Source: CAZGOM01 sp964542875 (lineage in GTDB: Bacteria; Planctomycetota; Phycisphaerae; Phycisphaerales; Phycisphaeraceae). Taken from it: a stretch of DNA of 27,555 bases. Of this stretch, positions 22,927-27,555 are shown piece by piece. The stretch is taken from NCBI GenBank assembly GCA_964542875.1, contig CAZIWA010000074.1:1-27555 (forward strand), read 5' to 3'. The position numbers and the translations under genes were made by a program. Within the stretch, counting starts at the first letter, position 1, and each line of letters opens with the position of its first letter. Under the pieces are notes generated by a model. It worked only from the letters and a program-made list of their open reading frames with translations, made no database searches and was not told where the DNA came from.

Positions 22927-24957
22927 ATGGCCAAAGGTCACCAGGAATCGTTTGAATCCATCGCACGTGAAGCGGGCACCGGCAAAATCGGCGTCCAGAT
23001 CCTTCTCGTCATGTTCGGGGGGGTGCTGCTTATCTGCTCCTTCCTCGCGCAAATCCTCTACACCAACGACGAATACCCCGCCCTTTTGGCCATGGCCTCC
23101 GCCATGTTCCTGGGCGTGCCGCTCATCGTTGTCGCCGCCAAGGACATGCTCCGAGGCGAAACCAAGATGGTGGAGCTCGCTGCCCTGGCCGTGCTCGCCG
23201 CCTTTGCGATTCAGATGTACACCGCAGCCGCCATCGTCGCCTTCATCATGTACATCAGCGTCATGATCGAAAGCCGCACCGCCGCCGGCGCGCAGGCCAG
23301 CATTGAATCCCTCATCCGCATCACCCCCACCCGCGCCTCCCGCGTCAACGCCGACGGCACCGAAACCGAAACCGAAGCCAGGGAGCTCAAGCCCGGCGAC
23401 ATCGTCCGCGTCCGCCCCGGCGACAACATCCCCGCCGACGGCGTCATCGCCAAAGGCCAGTCCACCGTCAACCAGGCCTCCATCACCGGCGAATCCCTCC
23501 CCGTCGATAAAACCGAAGGCGACGAAGCCTTCGGCGGCACCATCAACGTCACCGGCGTCATGGACATCAAAGTCACCAAAGCCGGCTCCGACACCACCCT
23601 CGGCCGCGTCAAGAAACTCATCCTCGACGCCGAGAACTCACGCATCCCCCTCATGAAGCTCATCGACCGCTACGCGAGCTGGTACACCCCCACCGCGCTC
23701 ATGCTCGTGGGTATCTACCTCTTCTTTGCCATGCGCCTCATGCCCGATACCGAAGAAGTCTGGCGTCGCGCCATCGCCATGCTCGTGCTCGCCTGCCCCA
23801 GCGCCATCATCCTGGCCACCCCCACGGCCATGGTCGCCGCGCTCTCGGCCGCAGCCCGTCTGGGTGTGCTCATCAAGTCCGTTGTTGATCTTGAAGCCGC
23901 ACGCAACCTCACCGCCATCATCTTCGATAAAACCGGTACCCTCACCACCGGCCAGCTCTCCGTCACCCGGCTCACCCCCGTTGACGGCGTCCCCGGCGCT
24001 GAGCTCCTCAAGACCGCCGCCGCCGCCGAACAAAACTCCCGCCACCCCGTGGCCCGCGCCGTCATCGAAGTGGCCAAGAAAGCCCGCCTCGTCTCCCCTC
24101 AGCCTGATCAATTTGAAGAAATCGCCGGCCGCGGTGTCCGCGCCGTCATCGAAGGCTCCACCATCTATGTCGGCCGCGCTGTGTGGCTCATGGAGTCCAA
24201 GGAAATCGGCTTGAGCGCCGACTGCATCAGCAAGATCAACGCCGGCTTCACCAGCCCTGACGCCCAGGGCATGTCCCTCCTCTTTGTCGTCAAGGACGGC
24301 AAGTATCTCGGCTGGCTCGGCATGGAAGACAAAACCCGTGGCGAAGCCTTGAACGCCATGAACCAGCTCCGCGACCTGGGCATGAAGCGCCTCATCATCG
24401 TCACCGGTGACCGTGAAAGCGTGGCCAAGAAAGTCGCCACCGAAATGAACGTCGAATACAAGGCCGAAGTGCTCCCCCAGGAAAAACTGGAAATGGTGGA
24501 CTTCCTCAAAGGCCGCGGCCATCGCGTCGCCGTCGTCGGCGACGGTGTCAACGATGCCCCCGCTCTTGCCGCCGGCGATATCTCCATCGCCATGGGCGCC
24601 GCCGGTTCGGACGTCGCCATTCAGTCGGCACGCATCGCCCTCATGAACAACAACCTCAACCGGATCCCTTTCATCATCCGGCTCTCCCGCACCACCACGT
24701 CGGTCATCTACCAGAACATGATCATCGCAGGCCTCTCCCTGCTGATCTTCATCCCTCTGGCAGCCGCCGGCTACATCGGCCCCGTCACCGCCGCCGTGCT
24801 TCATGAAATCTCCGGCCTCATCGTCATCTTCAACTCCGCACGCCTCGTGCGCCTGGGTGAAGACGTCGAGTTCTCCGAAGCCGAACACAAGGCACGCAAC
24901 CAGGCCCCCCTCCCCGCATCTCGGTCCGCCTCGGCGCCGACCCCCGCGACGGCCTGA
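22927..24957 (+). CDS. Heavy-metal-type P-type ATPase with CPS motif
   Basis: A 676-residue P1B-type cation pump. Motifs: TGES (187-190, actuator), CPS (290-292) in the metal-binding transmembrane helix, DKTGT (334-338) with phosphorylated Asp334, HP dipeptide (373-374) diagnostic of P1B pumps, TGD (493-495) and GDGVNDAP (538-545). About eight helices are present and there is no N-terminal HMA metal-binding domain. The core motif is CPS where copper and zinc pumps have CPC, so the metal cannot be assigned. It is not KdpB, despite kdpDE genes nearby: KdpB lacks the HP locus and has no CPx motif. The tail after ~650 is a low-complexity Ala/Pro stretch. A terminator follows directly, so the gene is probably monocistronic. 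Confidence 0.88.
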   Translation: MAKGHQESFESIAREAGTGKIGVQILLVMFGGVLLICSFLAQILYTNDEYPALLAMASAMFLGVPLIVVAAKDMLRGETKMVELAALAVLAAFAIQMYTAAAIVAFIMYISVMIESRTAAGAQASIESLIRITPTRASRVNADGTETETEARELKPGDIVRVRPGDNIPADGVIAKGQSTVNQASITGESLPVDKTEGDEAFGGTINVTGVMDIKVTKAGSDTTLGRVKKLILDAENSRIPLMKLIDRYASWYTPTALMLVGIYLFFAMRLMPDTEEVWRRAIAMLVLACPSAIILATPTAMVAALSAAARLGVLIKSVVDLEAARNLTAIIFDKTGTLTTGQLSVTRLTPVDGVPGAELLKTAAAAEQNSRHPVARAVIEVAKKARLVSPQPDQFEEIAGRGVRAVIEGSTIYVGRAVWLMESKEIGLSADCISKINAGFTSPDAQGMSLLFVVKDGKYLGWLGMEDKTRGEALNAMNQLRDLGMKRLIIVTGDRESVAKKVATEMNVEYKAEVLPQEKLEMVDFLKGRGHRVAVVGDGVNDAPALAAGDISIAMGAAGSDVAIQSARIALMNNNLNRIPFIIRLSRTTTSVIYQNMIIAGLSLLIFIPLAAAGYIGPVTAAVLHEISGLIVIFNSARLVRLGEDVEFSEAEHKARNQAPLPASRSASAPTPATA

Positions 24958-24984
24958 TCGCTTAAAAGCCAATCCCATAATTAA

Positions 24985-25021
24985 GAAAAAACGCCCGGCC
25001 AATCGCCGGGTGTTTTTTCTT
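24985..25021 (+). terminator. Intrinsic terminator after the P-type ATPase gene
   Basis: An A-run, then stem CCCGGC (24994-24999) and GCCGGG (25005-25010) with the loop CAATC, then TGTTTTTTCTTT. With A-run and T-run pairing it is nearly symmetric, so it may work in both directions. Confidence 0.9.
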
Positions 25022-25071
25022 TGCATACAATTCCTGCTCCTCTCCTTTGGAAAAGCTCGCGCGAATCATCG

Positions 25072-25086
25072 CTTGGCTCAGCCAAG
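25072..25086. promoter_or_regulatory. Perfect palindrome CTTGGCT-C-AGCCAAG
   Basis: Fifteen bases with 7-bp arms and a 1-bp centre, in the gene-free stretch between the terminator at 24985-25021 and the prepilin gene. It is a plausible dimer-binding site; no protein can be assigned. Confidence 0.4.
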
Positions 25087-25131
25087 GGCTTATCCATCAA
25101 CGCGTCTCTTAACTTGGCCCACAAAATTTTC

Positions 25132-25165
25132 TTGCAATGAATTAACTTTCCATATAACCTAGGTT
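25132..25165 (+). promoter_or_regulatory. Possible promoter and palindrome before the prepilin gene
   Basis: TTGCAA (25132-25137) and TATAAC (25153-25158) are 15 bp apart, shorter than ideal. The 10-bp palindrome AACCTAGGTT (25156-25165) overlaps the end of the -10 candidate, extended imperfectly by ATAT/GTAT. A repressor at this site would block transcription. Together with the palindrome at 25072 this is all I see in the 250-bp gap besides the terminator. Confidence 0.35.
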
Positions 25166-25222
25166 GTATTAAGAGAGATCACCTCGCCGGGCTTTGATTA
25201 CCTTCAATTGAAAGTTGCCTCC

Positions 25223-25948
25223 ATGCGCAGAGCATTCACCCTTGTCGAGTTGTTGGTTGTTATCTCTGTCATCGCGGTCCTGATATCCATCCTTCTGCCT
25301 TCCCTCAGCCGGGCGCGCGATGCCGCCATCCGCATCAAGTGTCAGGCCAACCTCCGTGGCCTCTTCATTTCCTGCTTCACCTATTCCAATGACAACAAAG
25401 GCGTCGTCCCCTACGCCGGCGCCGAAGGCTCCACCGGCGGACGCATGCGCATCGAAAGCGACATGAAGAAAACACTTTTCGAAAACTACGGCATGGACAA
25501 CCCCCGCGCCTGGTGGTGCCCCGCCGCCGATCGGCGCATCGATGACTTCTCCCTCCGCAATGTCTTTCTCAACCCCAGGTGGTACACCGATCCCACCTAC
25601 GCACCCAGCGGCCTCGGCTGGACCTCCGACCATCGCGAACAGGTCAACTATGCCTACTGGGTCGGCCCCTCACGCACCACCCCCAGCATGCCTAAGGTCT
25701 TCAAATTCAGCGACGCCCAACGGCCTTCCGCCCGAATCGTCTGGGCCGACAACATCCGGACCCCAGGCAACCCCAACGCCGGCCTCAGCTGGTCCCACCC
25801 CTCCAACACCCACGACACCAGCGGCGACGCCGTCGCCCTCGGCACCCACAATGTCATGATCGACGGCCACGTCCAATGGCACCCCTCCTACTGGGGCACC
25901 AACAACGAATCCTGGATGTTCCAGTCCCTGCTCACCCAACTGCCCTGA
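25223..25948 (+). CDS. Prepilin-type N-terminal cleavage/methylation protein
   Basis: A 241-residue type II secretion/type IV pilin-like protein. It begins MRRAFTLVELLVVISVIAV: a short basic leader, the prepilin peptidase site A|FTLVE with Glu at mature position 5, and one hydrophobic helix. The soluble part is of the kind that is massively amplified in planctomycetes. Near the C-terminus THNVMIDGHVQWHP resembles the H-x9-DG region of that family, but the His is not at the canonical spacing. Start at 25223 puts the leader at normal length; the TTG further upstream is less likely. The gene stands alone, without pilus assembly genes, and is followed by a terminator. The specific role is unknown. 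Confidence 0.87.
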   Translation: MRRAFTLVELLVVISVIAVLISILLPSLSRARDAAIRIKCQANLRGLFISCFTYSNDNKGVVPYAGAEGSTGGRMRIESDMKKTLFENYGMDNPRAWWCPAADRRIDDFSLRNVFLNPRWYTDPTYAPSGLGWTSDHREQVNYAYWVGPSRTTPSMPKVFKFSDAQRPSARIVWADNIRTPGNPNAGLSWSHPSNTHDTSGDAVALGTHNVMIDGHVQWHPSYWGTNNESWMFQSLLTQLP

Positions 25949-25983
25949 CCATCGCCTCAAGCAAACCCCCAACGCCAATCACT

Positions 25984-26017
25984 CACCGTAGACCATCCGG
26001 GATCTACGGTGTTTTAT
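25984..26017 (+). terminator. Intrinsic terminator after the prepilin gene
   Basis: Perfect 9-bp arms CACCGTAGA (25984-25992) and TCTACGGTG (26003-26011) with a 10-nt loop, followed by TTTTATT. It lies 36 bp after the prepilin stop codon. Confidence 0.85.
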
Positions 26018-26031
26018 TGCCCCCTTCTTAA

Positions 26032-26298
26032 ACCAAACACCAAACGCACCCGACTGCATACGCGCCGACCTACACCACGAAGACTTTTGCCTGCGCTATC
26101 CGTCGGGCATGCGTAGACCTGGGTATCGACATCTGGAGCCCGGGCCAGCTCCGCCACAACGCCGCAACCCGGTTCCGGATGCAGGCCGGGCTTGAGGTGG
26201 CGCAAGTCGCTTTGGGCCATGAGCAGATCAGCACCACAGAGATTTACGCCGCCGTTCCCACCGAAGAAGTACAAGCGATCATTCGCCGAATTGGATGA
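26032..26298 (+). pseudogene. C-terminal remnant of a tyrosine recombinase (integrase)
   Basis: An open frame from just after the stop at 26029-26031 to the TGA at 26296-26298, with no start codon near its beginning. From about 26071 the translation reads as the C-terminal catalytic part of a phage-type integrase: YTTKTFACAIRRACVDLG, then SPGQLRHNAATRFR (catalytic Arg and His), VAQVALGHEQISTTEIYA (LGH box and Tyr nucleophile). Domain boxes I and the N-terminal DNA-binding part are missing, so it cannot be functional alone. It lies 60 bp from the 3' end of a tRNA gene, a typical integration target, so it is probably the scar of a deleted element. Confidence 0.8.
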
Positions 26299-26317
26299 AA
26301 AATTGGCTGAAACACAA

Positions 26318-26350
26318 AAGGCCTCCCGGCGCGCCTCGCCAAAAGGCCTT
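26318..26350 (-). terminator. Probable terminator of the tRNA gene
   Basis: Arms AAGGCCT (26318-26324) and AGGCCTT (26344-26350) are perfect, with an inner GGCGCGCC that can pair within the loop. On the minus strand it follows the tRNA 3' end and is succeeded by TTTTGTGTTT. This matches a Rho-independent terminator. Confidence 0.65.
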
Positions 26351-26358
26351 ATTTTTAA

Positions 26359-26430
<72 letters not shown>

Positions 26431-26761
26431 GACAGAAAATTTATCTAAGCCTTCTTCTTTTAAGGCTTTACGACTCTTCGAGCGATTGTCTATTTTGACT
26501 TTTAGACACACATTTGAATAAGTGGCCATAAGTCGCGGTAGACCGATCCTAGTCGAGATATAAGTTTACACGAAAAGAGCAGCACGTGGCAATGGGCCGT
26601 CCATAAAAACCGTGTCAGACCGTTGGAGCGAGCTTATCCCAGGGCTCTACAAGTGCCCAGACGGGCGCTGACGCGTCACCGGCATCAGCCATGCCGACAT
26701 TTCTACCTGAGTCTGCATAAGGAAGCGCCGCAGTGGAAGCTGACTGAAATATGAAGAGCCC
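26431..26761. other. Gene-free stretch between tRNA-Gly and kdpE
   Basis: A 331-bp stretch without an intact gene. It has several inverted repeats: AAGCCTT/AAGGCTT (26447-26468), TGTCTA/TAGACA (26487-26508), the palindrome TGACGCGTCA (26669-26678), CGGCAT-CAGCC-ATGCCG (26680-26696), and TGACTGA/TCAGTCA (26741-26768), which overlaps the kdpE stop. A plus-strand frame around 26616-26720 (IPGLYKCPDGR, then stops) may be decayed coding sequence. The base composition is more AT-rich and less ordered than the gene-dense part, fitting an old insertion site. Confidence 0.45.
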
Positions 26762-27478
26762 TCAGTCATTACCGCTGACGAGCCGATAGCCGACTCCCGG
26801 CTCCGTCAGCAAAAGCGTCGGGCGCGCGGGGGTTTCCTCCAGCTTATGCCGGAGATTGGCCATGAAAACCCGCAGATAGTGCGTCTGATGGACAGACGAC
26901 GGACCCCATATCTCCTTAAGCAAAAATGTGTGCGTCAAGACCTTTCCCGCGTGCTGCACCATGAGCGCCAGCAGCCTGTACTCCAAGGGCGTGAGTCGAA
27001 CCTCCGTCCCATTCAAAAACACCTGCCGCGCGGCTAGGTCGACTTTCAGCGCGCCCGATGCAAACACCGGGTCGGGTGGCCCCTCCTTGACGCGTGACGA
27101 ATGCCTGAGGGCGACCCTGATCCTTGCCAGAAGCTCACCGACCCCGAAGGGTTTGGTGAGGTAGTCGTCGGCGCCCAGGTCTAGCGCAGCCACCTTGTCT
27201 TTCTCCAGCCCGCGCGCCGTAAGCACGATGATCGGCACACCTGACCACGTGCGCACCTGCCTTGCCAAGTCAAGCCCGTCCATATCTGGCAGGCCTAAAT
27301 CCAACAGGATCAGCTCTGGCGGCTGGGAGACTGCCAGGGCCAGCCCCTGCTTGCCCGTATCGGCTTCCGCCACGCGATACCCGGCCCCGGCCAATGCAAT
27401 TCTGAGGAACCTGAGAATTTGAGGTTCATCATCAATCACCAAAATCAAAGGAGCATCAGCAGCCACGTTATCCCTCAT
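26762..27478 (-). CDS. kdpE: KdpE-type response regulator (OmpR family)
   Basis: A 238-residue two-component regulator. Receiver domain 10-125: acidic pair D16/D17, phosphoacceptor D60 in LLDLGLPDMDG, T87 in VLTARG, K109 in LTKPF. The C-terminal winged helix-turn-helix (about 140-235) has VRLTPLEYRLLALMVQHAGKVLTH, LLKEIWG, and GVGYRLV. The receiver text and WG-containing DNA-binding domain match KdpE, which activates the high-affinity potassium pump genes kdpFABC when phosphorylated by KdpD. The ATG at 27478 overlaps the end of the kinase gene by 11 nt, indicating coupling. The kdpFABC genes are not in the window and are not downstream of kdpE, where the next gene is tRNA-Gly. Confidence 0.9.
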   Translation of the reverse strand: MRDNVAADAPLILVIDDEPQILRFLRIALAGAGYRVAEADTGKQGLALAVSQPPELILLDLGLPDMDGLDLARQVRTWSGVPIIVLTARGLEKDKVAALDLGADDYLTKPFGVGELLARIRVALRHSSRVKEGPPDPVFASGALKVDLAARQVFLNGTEVRLTPLEYRLLALMVQHAGKVLTHTFLLKEIWGPSSVHQTHYLRVFMANLRHKLEETPARPTLLLTEPGVGYRLVSGND

Positions 27479-27555
27479 TCATCGGGGTGATTGGCGCATC
27501 AGCCATGCTCGGCGGTTTGCCCACGTTGGGCAAGCTGAACTTAAATACCGCGCCG
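27468..27555 (-). CDS. kdpD: C-terminal end of sensor kinase KdpD (partial)
   Basis: The window edge cuts this gene. The last ~28 codons read AVFKFSLPNVGKPPSM and MNEG before TAA (27470-27468). The GxxFxFSLP pattern is the end of a histidine-kinase ATPase domain, and the overlap with kdpE identifies it as the cognate KdpD. The kinase and sensor parts lie beyond the right edge. Confidence 0.75.
   Translation of the reverse strand, partial: GAVFKFSLPNVGKPPSMADAPITPMNEG

Noticed and set aside
22927..24957. Potassium pump subunit KdpB, suggested by nearby kdpDE
   Set aside because: The HP dipeptide and the CPS membrane motif are features of heavy-metal P1B pumps and do not occur in KdpB.
23638..25026. 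462-codon minus-strand open frame opposite the P-type ATPase gene
   Set aside because: Gly/Asp/His-rich antisense shadow in a GC-rich gene and it runs through the terminator at 24985-25021.

Overview
The window looks like a chromosomal segment of a planctomycete, probably of the Phycisphaerae. This rests on a GC-rich sequence, a YtrA-type GntR regulator with an ABC system, a solitary prepilin-type protein beginning MRRAFTLVELLVVI, and a tyrosine-recombinase remnant of the kind common in that group. The taxonomic call is an inference; no rRNA or other decisive marker is present.

Layout. (1) 1-470: no gene; several strong hairpins and GC-rich palindromic repeats, then a promoter with an inverted-repeat operator over its -10. 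(2) 471-17943, plus strand: one very long operon with a GntR/YtrA regulator, one ABC ATPase, then a tandem array of six modules. Each module has a ~220-aa six-helix permease-like protein (S) and a ~820-990-aa membrane-anchored protein with a large, probably extracytoplasmic helical-repeat domain (L). Modules 2 and 3 are S-L fusions, module 6 has an L cut down to its membrane part, and successive genes overlap by 1 or 4 nt. (3) 18012-20623, minus strand: rpmA, obgE, coaX. (4) 20780-22656: a phytanoyl-CoA-dioxygenase-family enzyme divergent from a MelR-like AraC regulator. (5) 22927-24957: a heavy-metal-type P-type ATPase with a CPS motif, then a clear terminator. (6) 25223-25948: a prepilin-type protein. 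(7) 26032-26430: a C-terminal integrase remnant beside tRNA-Gly(CCC). (8) 26762-27555, minus strand: KdpE-type response regulator and the C-terminal end of its KdpD sensor kinase, cut by the window edge.

How the parts fit. The main discovery candidate is region 2. One ATPase precedes six permease-like modules that are recognisably paralogous: S proteins share LYxKA, a PxD...G..PxRRL loop, a WVDxQxRRLA loop and a C-terminal SEVA; L proteins share VRxxDA, GAxMSGPEG, RWPTPEN and a C-terminal FFDLxRxEK. The C-terminal signature of each gene also encodes the Shine-Dalgarno sequence of the next gene, so the array looks built for coupled translation. The regulator is likely autoregulatory and would control the whole set. 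The transported substrate cannot be read from the sequence.
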